From the NCBI GenBank assembly GCA_016708105.1, contig JADJGJ010000005.1:26526-90525 (forward strand): 64,000 nt of DNA, in the 5' to 3' direction. Positions within the stretch are counted from its first letter, which is position 1, and each line of letters opens with the position of its first letter. The position numbers were made by a program, and so were the translations under genes. The notes under the pieces are model-generated. The model did no database searches. It saw nothing but the letters and a program-made list of their open reading frames with translations, and was not told the DNA's origin. This document shows, one piece after another, positions 39,562 through 48,667 of the stretch. This DNA comes from Crocinitomicaceae bacterium (lineage in GTDB: Bacteria; Bacteroidota; Bacteroidia; Flavobacteriales_D; Crocinitomicaceae).

Positions 39562-41862
39562 ATGAGACAATTTCTGATTCTTTTTTTATTCGTGATTTGT
39601 CGTTTACCTGCAACATCACAAATTGGTATGCTTGACTGGCGTGTTCATTTCTCAATTAGCAGTGCTATTGGTGTTGCACATGATCAAAATGGGGTTTACC
39701 TTGCATCGGCTAATGGGCTTGTGCATTATCGTACGGATGATAATTCAATTGAACTGATAACATTTGCCAACGGCTTGAGTGATTTGGGTATTTCATGTCT
39801 TGAAGGAAATGGTGAAACAATTTTAATTGGCTATGCTAACGGTAATTTGGATGTCATTCAAGGGAATACCATACGCAATGTTCCTTGGATAAAAATGGCA
39901 GATTTGTCGGGGAATAAAACTGTCTATTCAGCTTCGTTTGCAGATGATTTAATTTATATCAGTACCGGCATTGGTTTGGTTTTGTATGATATAAACAAAA
40001 ATGAAATTCGTGATACGTATTACCCGTTTTCTAACCCGTGCATTTACGCTAGCACAATTCATCATGATACCTTGTATTGCGCAACGGCAGAAGGAATTTA
40101 TTACGCTCAAGTAAACGCACCATTCTTAAATAATCAAGACAATTGGACAAAAAAAACTGATTTACCTGCTGCAGTTATCAATGGCCCGTTCACTGAAATA
40201 AATTCATTTGATGACCATCTTGTTTTTGTCTACAAATCTTCATCTTTTGATCAAGACACACTCTATGATTATTCGGCAGGTAACCTATCTCATTATGGCA
40301 CTACAGGCATCACGGTTTCAGATGTAAAAGCGGAAGGTGAAAATTTACTCTTAACCCTGTACAACTCAATTCAGGTTTTGGATACTAACATGAATCAAAC
40401 TGAGTTAATCTATCAATACAACGCGGGAGTGCCTTTACCCATGTCGGTAATTCGATTTAATAATTTTTATTGGATTGCAGACCGCAGACATGGTTTGGTG
40501 AAACTGACAAATAACTGGTCAAATGAGGTCATTTATAATAATGGTCCATATCGTGATGGTTGTTACAGGTTAGATATTCAGTATGGCAAAGTATTAATTG
40601 CAGGCGGTGGACTCACGCATAATTTTGTCAATAATTATTTTAGAAATGGCGTCTATGTTTTTGAAGATGAAGCCTGGTTAAATCTCAATCATGAAACGCA
40701 GGACAGCATCTATTATGACAAAGACTGGGATTTTGTTTCTGTAGCCATTGATCCTTCAAATACTGATATCATGGCTTTTTGTGGCAATGCTGAAGGAGGC
40801 GTAAAATATATTACTGACGGACAAAATATCTCAGAGGTTTTTAATCAATACAATTCTACGCTTGAAGCAAGTGGTGATAAAATTGCCGTTGGTGATATAA
40901 AATTTGATGATGACGGAAATTTGTGGATGATATGTACCGGAATTGAACCTTTGAAAGTGCGTATGAAAAACGGTGAGTGGCATTCGTTCTCGTTGGGCTC
41001 GGCTGCAAAAGATAAATATCCGTACAGATTATTTATTGATAGTGATGGAAATAAATGGGTTGCAGTAACAAATGCCGGACTCATCGCATTCAATGAGAAT
41101 GGTACTTTTTCTGATCACAGTGATGATGATCTCAGAGTTTTCTCCACATCTGAAGGTTATGGAAATTTGCCATCGCTCATGGTGAAATCTATTGCGCAGG
41201 ATTTGGATGGTGAAATATGGATTGGAACTGAAGAAGGAATGTCTGTCTTGTACAATACAGCAAATATTTATGATGGTGGATATGGGGATTATGATTTTAA
41301 TCCAATACTCATTGAAGTAGATGGTGAGGTAGAGAAATTATTGGGTGAATCATTCATTTCTGCCATTGCAGTGGATGGAGGAAATCGGAAATGGATTGCA
41401 ACTAATTCCGCAGGTGTATTCTGCCTTTCACCGGATGGCTTAGAAGAAATTTATGTTTTTAATACAGATAATTCTCCACTGGTTTCTAATAATGTGCTGG
41501 ATATTCGTATTGATCATTTGAGCGGAGAAGTTTTTTTTGCAACAGATAAAGGATTGGTCTCTTTCAGATCAGATGCCAGTCTTTTTGATGAAGAGTATAG
41601 TGACGTAACCGTTTTTCCTAATCCGGTGCGACCTGATTTTTCAGGCCCTATTACTGTACAGGGTTTAGGGTATGAAGCAGATGTAAAAATTACAGATGTT
41701 GCAGGTAATCTTATCTATCAAACAACTTCAAATGGAGGCACAGTAATTTGGGATGGTAAGACATTAAATGGTGAGCGCGTTCAAACCGGCGTATATTTAG
41801 TGTGGACTGCCTCACGAGATGGCAAGGGAAAAAATGTTGCAAAAATCCTATTCATCAACTGA
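39562..41862 (+). CDS. porZ: T9SS component PorZ
   Basis: A 766-residue exported protein. Signal peptide (MRQFLILFLFVICRLPATSQ), then the PorZ N-terminal propeller (MLDWRVHFSISSAIGVAHD, YLASANGLVHY, FANGLSDLGIS). More propeller blades (WMICTG, IAQDLDGEIWIGTEEG) and a type A T9SS sorting domain (VFPNPVRPDFSG to KNVAKILFIN, about 685-766) follow. PorZ is part of the outer-membrane attachment complex that anchors T9SS cargo to lipopolysaccharide and is itself a cargo. It explains how the cargo proteins in this window are handled. The stop overlaps the recO start by one base (TGATG). Confidence 0.9.
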   Translation: MRQFLILFLFVICRLPATSQIGMLDWRVHFSISSAIGVAHDQNGVYLASANGLVHYRTDDNSIELITFANGLSDLGISCLEGNGETILIGYANGNLDVIQGNTIRNVPWIKMADLSGNKTVYSASFADDLIYISTGIGLVLYDINKNEIRDTYYPFSNPCIYASTIHHDTLYCATAEGIYYAQVNAPFLNNQDNWTKKTDLPAAVINGPFTEINSFDDHLVFVYKSSSFDQDTLYDYSAGNLSHYGTTGITVSDVKAEGENLLLTLYNSIQVLDTNMNQTELIYQYNAGVPLPMSVIRFNNFYWIADRRHGLVKLTNNWSNEVIYNNGPYRDGCYRLDIQYGKVLIAGGGLTHNFVNNYFRNGVYVFEDEAWLNLNHETQDSIYYDKDWDFVSVAIDPSNTDIMAFCGNAEGGVKYITDGQNISEVFNQYNSTLEASGDKIAVGDIKFDDDGNLWMICTGIEPLKVRMKNGEWHSFSLGSAAKDKYPYRLFIDSDGNKWVAVTNAGLIAFNENGTFSDHSDDDLRVFSTSEGYGNLPSLMVKSIAQDLDGEIWIGTEEGMSVLYNTANIYDGGYGDYDFNPILIEVDGEVEKLLGESFISAIAVDGGNRKWIATNSAGVFCLSPDGLEEIYVFNTDNSPLVSNNVLDIRIDHLSGEVFFATDKGLVSFRSDASLFDEEYSDVTVFPNPVRPDFSGPITVQGLGYEADVKITDVAGNLIYQTTSNGGTVIWDGKTLNGERVQTGVYLVWTASRDGKGKNVAKILFIN

Positions 41863-42578
41863 TGAAATCAGGGAGTGTTGAGGGCATTGTTATTTCGAAA
41901 GTCAACTATTCAGACACCGGGTTGATCATTCGTCTTTTAACTCAGCATGAAGGGGTGATGAGTTTTATTTTTCCCGGCGGAAGATCAAGAAAAAAAAACG
42001 GAAATCTCATTCAGCCCTTGTCAATTTTAGAAGTCACTTACCAAACCAAGCCCACCCATGATTTGTCTTCTATTCGTGAATTGCATGCTGCGGTTGTTTG
42101 GCGTGATATCCCTTTTAATCCGTACAAATCAGGCATTTTATTTTTCATGAATGAAGTGCTGGCGCAAACCGTGCGTGAGAATGAAGACAATGAAGGTTTG
42201 TATCTTTTTGTAAAAAATGCGCTGCAAATTTTAGATTTACAAGATGATACCCGACACTTTCCTTCTCTCTTTTTATTAGGATTGTTGCAGTATCTCGGCT
42301 TCTATCCAAAATTGTGTGAGCAGCCCAAATATCTTGATTTGAGAGAAGGTTGTTTTGTACAGAGTACACCCGCTCATCCTTATTTTGCTTCTGAAGAAAT
42401 TAGTCATGGAATTTTACACCTGATGAATGCTAAATTGGATGGAACCAACTCGCCTGAAATATCACTTGCCATGAGAAGAAAAATCATGTATGAATTGCTG
42501 AATTATTATCGCGCGCATTTTGACCAATTTTCTGAATTACAAAGCTTACCGGTTTTGGAAGCAACTTTTCACGAGTGA
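41862..42578 (+). CDS. recO: DNA repair protein RecO
   Basis: A 238-residue recombination mediator of the RecFOR pathway, with an N-terminal OB fold (SVEGIVISKVNYSDTGLIIR, GVMSFIFPGGRS) and a helical C-terminal domain. It anneals single-stranded DNA and helps RecA load on SSB-coated gaps. The start at 41862 overlaps the porZ stop by one base; a frame opening at 41802 lies inside porZ and is not used. Length and N-terminus match other Bacteroidota RecO. Confidence 0.92.
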   Translation: MKSGSVEGIVISKVNYSDTGLIIRLLTQHEGVMSFIFPGGRSRKKNGNLIQPLSILEVTYQTKPTHDLSSIRELHAAVVWRDIPFNPYKSGILFFMNEVLAQTVRENEDNEGLYLFVKNALQILDLQDDTRHFPSLFLLGLLQYLGFYPKLCEQPKYLDLREGCFVQSTPAHPYFASEEISHGILHLMNAKLDGTNSPEISLAMRRKIMYELLNYYRAHFDQFSELQSLPVLEATFHE

Positions 42579-42606
42579 ATTTCTGAATTTTTTGTAGTTT
42601 CGGGCC

Positions 42607-43479
42607 ATGCCCAAAAATAGTTCCGACTCCAATAAATCAGTCTACAAAAAAGCCAAAGAGTTTGTACTGAAGAATTATTTCATTGTATTCATTATTTCAG
42701 CATTAATATTATGGCCTCTGGTGCCTCATCCGTTTTTGGCTTTGGTTGGTGGTTTTTTTATTTTTCTGGTCACCGGACAAATTATATTTAACGGTAAGCG
42801 CGAACGCCGAGATGAAGCAGGTTTTGTGAACACGAGTCACGTATTTGATGAACATTTAGCCGTGTTTGGTGCGTGGATTATTAAAGCGGATGGCGACATT
42901 AATGAAAAGCAAATAAACTATTTTGAAACCCGGGTACGCAAAGAATATTTCAGAAGAGATGGTGACAGAATCATTGCGCGTATGAAATTTGAATTGCATA
43001 ATCCGCACATGCGTGCAAGACATTTTTATGAAGGGATTAATGATACCTATACCGTTCATGATAAACTAGTTTTACTGCAGATATTAGTAAGCCTTTCAGT
43101 AGTTGATGGATATTTAGCTATAGCTGAACAGAATATTTTGCAAGAGATTTGTGCAAATATTGAAATTCCACAGCGCACGCTAGATTCAATTCTAAACATG
43201 TACCGTTTCAGATCAGAGTATCATGAACAGCGTCGACAGCAGCAGAAATCAGATAGCGTTTCTGCGGTTGACAAATTGAAGCAAGCATTAAAAATACTTG
43301 AACTTGAAGCGGGTGCAACCGTTGAAGAAATTAAAAAAGCCTACAAACGTCTTGCAAAAATTCATCATCCTGATAAGGTAAGTCACCTAGGTGAAAATGC
43401 CCAAAAAATTGCCGCCGAAAAATTTAAAACCATCGTGGTGGCATACGATTTTATTTGCGAAAAAAAGGGAATAGTTTGA
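42607..43479 (+). CDS. TerB and J-domain membrane protein, DjlA-like
   Basis: A 290-residue protein with one or two hydrophobic helices near residues 25-60. A TerB-like helical domain (about 75-205, FDEHLAVFGAWIIKADGDI) and a C-terminal J-domain with the HPD motif at H254-D256 (KIHHPDKV) follow. The layout is that of DjlA, a membrane J-protein that recruits DnaK. It lies 28 bp after recO on the same strand. Confidence 0.85.
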   Translation: MPKNSSDSNKSVYKKAKEFVLKNYFIVFIISALILWPLVPHPFLALVGGFFIFLVTGQIIFNGKRERRDEAGFVNTSHVFDEHLAVFGAWIIKADGDINEKQINYFETRVRKEYFRRDGDRIIARMKFELHNPHMRARHFYEGINDTYTVHDKLVLLQILVSLSVVDGYLAIAEQNILQEICANIEIPQRTLDSILNMYRFRSEYHEQRRQQQKSDSVSAVDKLKQALKILELEAGATVEEIKKAYKRLAKIHHPDKVSHLGENAQKIAAEKFKTIVVAYDFICEKKGIV

Positions 43480-43785
43480 TTCGTAATCGATTTCAAATTC
43501 AACCATTTTATTCGTTATGAACGTAATTCATCATATAGCCGAATGCAATTCGTCCCCAATGTTTACATACAATATTTCCGATAGGGCGAATGCAATTCGC
43601 CCCCCAACATTATTTTTCACGATGTGCCTAAATCCGAAAACAATACGTACGATCATGTTTTCAAATAACATTTCCGTTAGGGCGAATGCAATTCGCCCCT
43701 ACCTAACCCCTAACCCCTAACCCCTAACCCCTAACCCCTAACCCTAACCCCTAACCCCTAACCCCTAACACCTTAAAAAAATCCC
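43480..43785. repeat. Intergenic palindromes and CCCCTAA heptamer array
   Basis: Three palindromic copies with GGGCGAAT-GCA-ATTCGCCC symmetry lie at 43538-43556 (degenerate), 43584-43602 and 43680-43699. Two of them follow ATTTCCGATAG or ATTTCCGTTAG. From 43702 to 43769 comes a tandem array of about ten CCCCTAA heptamers, one shortened to CCCTAA. The minus strand is thus a run of TTAGGGG able to form G-quadruplexes. A short open frame across these repeats is not a gene. Confidence 0.8.
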
Positions 43786-43793
43786 TATCTTTA
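43786..43793 (+). promoter_or_regulatory. Near-consensus -7 promoter element
   Basis: TATCTTTA differs from TAnnTTTG only in the last base and lies 27 bp upstream of the yebC ATG at 43821, just past the heptamer array. Confidence 0.4.
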
Positions 43794-43820
43794 CCCTCCA
43801 ATTCAGTATCACTATTTACT

Positions 43821-44537
43821 ATGGGAAGAGCATTTGAATTCCGCAAAGGAAGAAAACTGAAACGCTGGGGCGCCATGTCAAAAGCGTTTACAAAAATCGG
43901 AAAAGAATTGTCGCAAGCTGTAAAAGAAGGAGGCCCAAATCCTGAATCTAATTCGCGTCTGCGGGTAATTATTCAAAATGCAAAAGCAGCCAATATGCCA
44001 AAGGACAATATTGAGCGCGCTATTGCAAAAGCAACATCAAAAGACACCTCGGCATACAAAGAGATGGTTTATGAGGGGTATGGTCCGCATGGAATTGCTG
44101 TTCTCATAGAAACGCTTACTGATAATCCAACAAGAACAGTTGCCAATGTCCGCGCAGCGTTTACTAAATTCAACGGAACGCTTGGAACCAGCGGATCATT
44201 AGATTTCGCATTTGAACGTAAGTGCATGTTCCGTATCAGCGCTGAGGGAATTAATGTAGAAGATTTTGAGCTGGAATTAATTGATTTCGGTGGAGAAGAG
44301 GTGGATAAAGATGACGAAGAAAATGAAATCATCATTTATGGTCCGTTTGAAAGTTTTGGCGCAATCCAGAAATTTTTAGACGAGAGAAAAATAGAAATTA
44401 AATCTGCGGGTCTTGAACGCATTCCTACTGATACCAAAAAACTGACAGAAGAACAGGAAGCAGACGTGCAAAAACTCATTGATCGTCTTGAAGAAGACGA
44501 TGACGTCAACAACGTGTTTCACACCATGGGCAATTAA
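43821..44537 (+). CDS. yebC: YebC/PmpR-family protein
   Basis: A 238-residue cytosolic protein of the YebC family, with the signature GRAFEFRKGRK near the start, NAKAANMPKDNIERAI, and domain 2/3 features YGPHGIAVLIETLTDNPTR and GTLGTSGSLDF-AFE. Members act as regulators, and some are now described as ribosome-associated factors helping translation of difficult sequences; which applies here is unknown. A strong terminator follows. Confidence 0.94.
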   Translation: MGRAFEFRKGRKLKRWGAMSKAFTKIGKELSQAVKEGGPNPESNSRLRVIIQNAKAANMPKDNIERAIAKATSKDTSAYKEMVYEGYGPHGIAVLIETLTDNPTRTVANVRAAFTKFNGTLGTSGSLDFAFERKCMFRISAEGINVEDFELELIDFGGEEVDKDDEENEIIIYGPFESFGAIQKFLDERKIEIKSAGLERIPTDTKKLTEEQEADVQKLIDRLEEDDDVNNVFHTMGN

Positions 44538-44552
44538 ATTAAGCAATAAAAT

Positions 44553-44587
44553 AAAAAGCCCCGAAGATCTTTCTTCGGGGCTTTTTT
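44553..44587 (+). terminator. Bidirectional rho-independent terminator
   Basis: Fifteen-base arms (AAAAAGCCCCGAAGA and TCTTCGGGGCTTTTT) with a four-base loop and T or A runs on both sides. It separates yebC from the convergent phosphate transporter gene. Confidence 0.9.
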
Positions 44588-44618
44588 GTATTTGTAAAAC
44601 CAGTATTTCCAAGTATGA

Positions 44619-45677
44619 TTATTTCATTCCAAATAGTTGGAGCAGCCAAAAAACGGTAGCACCTATCAAACCACTTACGGGAATGGTAAGAATCCATGCC
44701 CAAAGCAAACTGATGGTTACACCCCAACGAACTGCAGAAATTCTTTTTGTCATACCAACACCAATAATTGATCCGGTGATGGTGTGTGTAGTACTGACAG
44801 GAATACCCATTTTTTCAGTGAGGAACAAAGTTGCTGCACCCGCTGTTTCAGCGCTTACGCCTTCAAGAGGTGTCACTTTAGTAATTTTTGACCCCATCGT
44901 TTTAATAATTTTCCAGCCACCAAACATGGTTCCAAGTCCAATGGCAACGTAACAAGCAGTTGGTATCCAATAAGGAAGTTTGGTGATTGCTAGTTTTCCG
45001 CTATCATTTACCTCTTGGGTAATAAATGCCCAATCAGGAATTGGTTGTCCGGCGGCAGTGAGTTGCGCCATGTAAACCAACATAGCAGCCGCAATAATAC
45101 CCATTACTTTTTGTGCATCGTTTCCACCGTGACCAATGCTAAAAAGTGCAGATGAAACAAGTTGAAGTCGCTTAAACCACCGGTCTGCTTTTGATGGGTT
45201 GGCCTTTCGACAAATATTGACAATGATAATCGTTATGATACTTGCCACAAGCATACCAACTAAAGGTGCGGCAAAAATAAAGGCAAACGTGATCAGAATT
45301 TTTTCTTGATTAACTACACCAAAACCTGCGTTTGCAACAGCTGCACCGGCAAATCCACCAAGCAGCGTATGTGATGATGATGACGGAATTCCAAACCACC
45401 AGGTTAATAAATTCCAACTGATGGCAGCAACTAATCCGGCAAATACAACAGCAAAAGTTACAGATGATGGATCAACAATTTTGGCAACTGTATCTGCCAC
45501 TTTCAATTCAAAAATCCAGAAAGCAAGTACGTTGAAAAAGGCAGCCCAAAGAACAGCTTGAAAGGGGGTCAACACTTTGGTTGAAACTACGGTTGCAATA
45601 GAATTGGCCGCATCATGAAATCCATTGATGAGGTCAAAAACCAGGGCAAGAAAAATAATGGTTAGTAATATTCCCAT
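44619..45677 (-). CDS. PiT-family inorganic phosphate transporter
   Basis: A 352-residue inner-membrane symporter of the PiT family. Both inverted PiT signatures are present: NGFHDAANSIATVVSTK near the N-terminus and GHGGNDAQKVMGIIAA in the middle. About ten transmembrane helices are expected. It sits 43 bp downstream of the DUF47 gene, a standard pair in which the DUF47 protein is thought to regulate transport. It takes up phosphate, probably as a metal-phosphate complex. Confidence 0.95.
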   Translation of the reverse strand: MGILLTIIFLALVFDLINGFHDAANSIATVVSTKVLTPFQAVLWAAFFNVLAFWIFELKVADTVAKIVDPSSVTFAVVFAGLVAAISWNLLTWWFGIPSSSSHTLLGGFAGAAVANAGFGVVNQEKILITFAFIFAAPLVGMLVASIITIIIVNICRKANPSKADRWFKRLQLVSSALFSIGHGGNDAQKVMGIIAAAMLVYMAQLTAAGQPIPDWAFITQEVNDSGKLAITKLPYWIPTACYVAIGLGTMFGGWKIIKTMGSKITKVTPLEGVSAETAGAATLFLTEKMGIPVSTTHTITGSIIGVGMTKRISAVRWGVTISLLWAWILTIPVSGLIGATVFWLLQLFGMK

Positions 45678-45720
45678 GGCGGTTAATTTTTTTCGTTAAA
45701 CATGGATTAAAAATTAACGC

Positions 45721-46365
45721 TTAGGCGTTTTTAATGATAATAGATTGAATTACATTGGTTGCATCTTCACATTTGTCTGTCGCTGTTTCAAGTGCCTGAA
45801 GTACTTCTTTAATTTTAATTACTTCAATGGCATTTTTTTCATTCTCAAACAAATCTGCAATGGCCATGTCAAAAATATCGTCAGCATGATTTTCAATGCT
45901 GTTTACTTTTACACAAGCTTCACGAATCGCCGCTACGTTGCGCATGTTACGTAATTCATACACCGCTACTTTTAAATCTGCAACAGCATTTTGAATTAAC
46001 TCCGCAAGTTTTTTCATTGCAGGCGTAGGTTCTTCAACTTTGTAGAGTTCCATTCTTTTGGTTGCTCCGTGTACAAAATCAGCAATATCATCTAAGGCAG
46101 TTGTCAATGAGTGAATATCTTCACGATCAAACGGGGTAATGAAATTTGAGCTAAGTTCATTAAACATTTCATGGGTGATGTTGTCACCAACGTGCTCAAG
46201 TCTTTCAATTTCACGAATGAGCTCTTTCTTTTTGTCTTTACTGCTGGTGTTTACCATCTCTACCAGAGCTGCTGATATATCTACCAGGTTTGAAGTAGCC
46301 TTTTCAAACAGGCTGAAGAATACTTTGTTTTTTGGCTGGAAATAGTGGAAAATGTTAAGTCCCAT
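45721..46365 (-). CDS. DUF47/PhoU-like regulator of Pit
   Basis: A 214-residue all-helical protein of the DUF47 family, related to PhoU. Typical stretches are EIERLEHVGDNITHEMFNEL, TPFDREDIHSLTTALDDIAD and ATDKCEDATNVI. It acts in the cytoplasm with the PiT transporter encoded just downstream. PhoU-like proteins bind metal clusters through E/D-rich motifs, which are visible here. It is the first gene of the pair and carries the promoter. Confidence 0.92.
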   Translation of the reverse strand: MGLNIFHYFQPKNKVFFSLFEKATSNLVDISAALVEMVNTSSKDKKKELIREIERLEHVGDNITHEMFNELSSNFITPFDREDIHSLTTALDDIADFVHGATKRMELYKVEEPTPAMKKLAELIQNAVADLKVAVYELRNMRNVAAIREACVKVNSIENHADDIFDMAIADLFENEKNAIEVIKIKEVLQALETATDKCEDATNVIQSIIIKNA

Positions 46366-46400
46366 GACAGTGTTTTTTTTAATTATTAACTAAGACACTG

Positions 46401-46408
46401 CAAATATA
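46401..46408 (-). promoter_or_regulatory. Bacteroidota -7 promoter element (minus)
   Basis: TATATTTG on the minus strand, 36 bp upstream of the DUF47 gene ATG. It likely drives the DUF47-Pit operon. Confidence 0.6.
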
Positions 46409-46518
46409 GACAGCCAATATGAGGTATACGGAAGTTAAGATTAATATAATGTTAACATAACGTTAAGCAGCACAAATGAGATATCTGCTAACATAGATTT
46501 AACAAGACTTTCAGGAGA

Positions 46519-48153
46519 TTAATTTCCCTTTGAAAGCAATTCACTGATATGAAGTCCTTTTGAAAATTCTGACAGCGCACGTTGCACATCCAGGTCATCT
46601 TCTAAATACACTGCGTAATAACCGTTATCATTCCAAAGGTGTCTTGCTATTTCTGCTTTGATTCTGTTTTTAATTACCGTTTTTGAAACAAGCACATCGT
46701 TTTGATTGTACGTAACACCAAGTTTGGTTGCATAATTAATGAACTCATTAAACATGTTTTCAGTGACAAAAAATGATTTATCAAATTTTTCAAACGTGGT
46801 AAAAGTAGATCTGAATTTGTCAAGATATTTTATAGCAAAATGGTTAAAGATACTTTCATAATATAATTCAGTAAGATAATAAGATGCGCCTGCGGTATCA
46901 TTTGGAATAAACACATCAGGATAGATGCCTCCACCGCCATATACAGTTCGTCCGGCAGGTGTTGTGTATTTTAAACTTTCATCATGTTTAATGCTGTCTT
47001 CATGCATAAGCTCACCACTTTCAAAGCGGTTAAAATAATCTGATTCATAATCAACACCATCGCCATACGGTTTTTGAATGCTTCTGCCAGTTGGAGTATA
47101 ATAGCGTGATATAGTAAGACGCAAGGCGCTGCCATCCGTAAATTCTTCTTGTGTTTGAACAAGTCCTTTACCAAATGAGCGACGACCCATAACTAAACCG
47201 CGATCATTATCTTGAATTGCGCCAGCAACAATTTCACTTGCCGATGCTGATAAGGAATTGATCAACACAATTAATTCAACATCTTCAAGTATTCCTCGTT
47301 TAGTTGCATTGTAATTTTCTCTCGGACTTTTTCTACCCTCTGTATAAACAATTAGTTTTCCATCTTCCAAAAATTCATCTGCAATGTCTGTTGCTGCGCT
47401 CATTGATCCACCTCCGTTATTGCGTAAATCAAAAATGAGTTTCTTCATTCCTTTTGATTTTAATTCCTGCGCTGCCAGATTAAACTCTTCTCCTGAATTG
47501 TAGGTGAAACTATTTAATTTAATAAAGCCTACTTCTTGGTTCAACATAATGGCCGCATCAATACTGCTGATTGGAATAGTGCCACGCGTAATAGTAAGAT
47601 TCTCTGTTTTACCCTTGCGATAAATTTTCACTTTTACTTTTGATCCTTCTTTGCCTTTGAGTAAACTCATAACACGTTCATTGGTCAAACCAATATTGGT
47701 TATCACGGTATCATCTACTGCCAGCAATCTGTCACCTGGTTTCATGCCTGATTGTTCTGATGGTGAACCGGCTAAAACATGCGTTGCAACCAAGGTGTCA
47801 TCATGAATTAAAAACCGAATTCCTATTCCTCCAAAATTTCCTTCTAATTGTTCATTCACGGCTTCTAAATCTTGTGGCGGAATATATGCGCTGTGCGGAT
47901 CCAGTTTTTCTATCATGCCTTGAATTGAACTTTCAATCAGCATATCATGATCTACTGAATCAACATATTTATCTTCAATCAACTCAAGAATGGTATTGAA
48001 TTTAGAAGAAGTTTCCTGCACGGGATCTGAAAATCCACCGGCAGGAATAAATAATGTGCCCAGCCATATTCCAAGTGCAAGAGATATGGCAACCAGCAGT
48101 GGAATTAATACCAATGCATTGTTTTTTTTTGGTTGTTGCTCAGTGTAATTCAT
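46519..48153 (-). CDS. S41-family C-terminal processing peptidase
   Basis: A 544-residue Ser/Lys protease of the tail-specific (CtpA/Prc) family. It has an N-terminal membrane anchor (about 13-34), a PDZ domain (about 95-185, GGIGIRF, GSPSEQSGMKPGDRLL) and the S41 catalytic core. The core holds the Ser motif LINSLSASASE (about 297-307) and the Lys motif SFGKGLVQTQ (about 326-335). It should act in the periplasm on protein C-termini. Starts at 48153 or 48177 are both possible; the first is used because it places the anchor closer to the N-terminus. dCMP deaminase ends 10-34 bp upstream. Confidence 0.92.
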   Translation of the reverse strand: MNYTEQQPKKNNALVLIPLLVAISLALGIWLGTLFIPAGGFSDPVQETSSKFNTILELIEDKYVDSVDHDMLIESSIQGMIEKLDPHSAYIPPQDLEAVNEQLEGNFGGIGIRFLIHDDTLVATHVLAGSPSEQSGMKPGDRLLAVDDTVITNIGLTNERVMSLLKGKEGSKVKVKIYRKGKTENLTITRGTIPISSIDAAIMLNQEVGFIKLNSFTYNSGEEFNLAAQELKSKGMKKLIFDLRNNGGGSMSAATDIADEFLEDGKLIVYTEGRKSPRENYNATKRGILEDVELIVLINSLSASASEIVAGAIQDNDRGLVMGRRSFGKGLVQTQEEFTDGSALRLTISRYYTPTGRSIQKPYGDGVDYESDYFNRFESGELMHEDSIKHDESLKYTTPAGRTVYGGGGIYPDVFIPNDTAGASYYLTELYYESIFNHFAIKYLDKFRSTFTTFEKFDKSFFVTENMFNEFINYATKLGVTYNQNDVLVSKTVIKNRIKAEIARHLWNDNGYYAVYLEDDLDVQRALSEFSKGLHISELLSKGN

Positions 48154-48186
48154 GTTGTCCAATTTTATGTTTGGCACGGATAGTTT

Positions 48187-48612
48187 TTATTCAATAGACT
48201 TAACGTGATGAACCGAAATTCCGTATTCTGATAAAAATTCTATGCCTGAAGTATCTTTATATTCATTGTGATACACAACCCGTTTTATTCCGGATTGAAT
48301 AATTAATTTGCTACATTCTTTGCACGGTGAAAGCGTGATATACAGTGTAGCACCGTCAGCGCTTTGGGTGGTTTTAGCTACCTTCAGAATAGCATTGGCT
48401 TCAGCATGCAGTACATACCAATGCGTTTCGCCTTGATCATCTTCACATGAATTAGTATAACCTGAAGGTGTTCCATTATACCCGTCAGAAATAATCATAT
48501 TATTATGTACAATTAATGCGCCAACTTGTTTGCGTTTGCAATGAGATAATTTTGCCCATTCCAATGCCATTTTCAGATAGGCTCTGTCGTATTTTTCTTG
48601 TTTTGAATCCAC
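48187..48612 (-). CDS. Deoxycytidylate (dCMP) deaminase
   Basis: A 141-residue zinc enzyme converting dCMP to dUMP for thymidylate synthesis. The zinc ligand and proton shuttle are in HAEAN (H69, E71). The cysteines are in SPCKEC (C97, C100). The substrate loop CKRKQVGALIVHNN and GYNGTPSG match the ComEB/dCMP deaminase group rather than cytidine deaminase. It lies just upstream of the S41 protease gene and 55 bp after sppA, all on one strand. Confidence 0.94.
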   Translation of the reverse strand: MDSKQEKYDRAYLKMALEWAKLSHCKRKQVGALIVHNNMIISDGYNGTPSGYTNSCEDDQGETHWYVLHAEANAILKVAKTTQSADGATLYITLSPCKECSKLIIQSGIKRVVYHNEYKDTSGIEFLSEYGISVHHVKSIE

Positions 48613-48667
48613 GTTGTTTTAACTATAATACAAAGTTGGTGAAAAGTAATTGGATTGAGTGTGAAAA

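Noticed and set aside
43517..43720. 67-residue open frame ending in the heptamer array
   Set aside because: It runs through three copies of an intergenic palindrome and has no sign of coding constraint.
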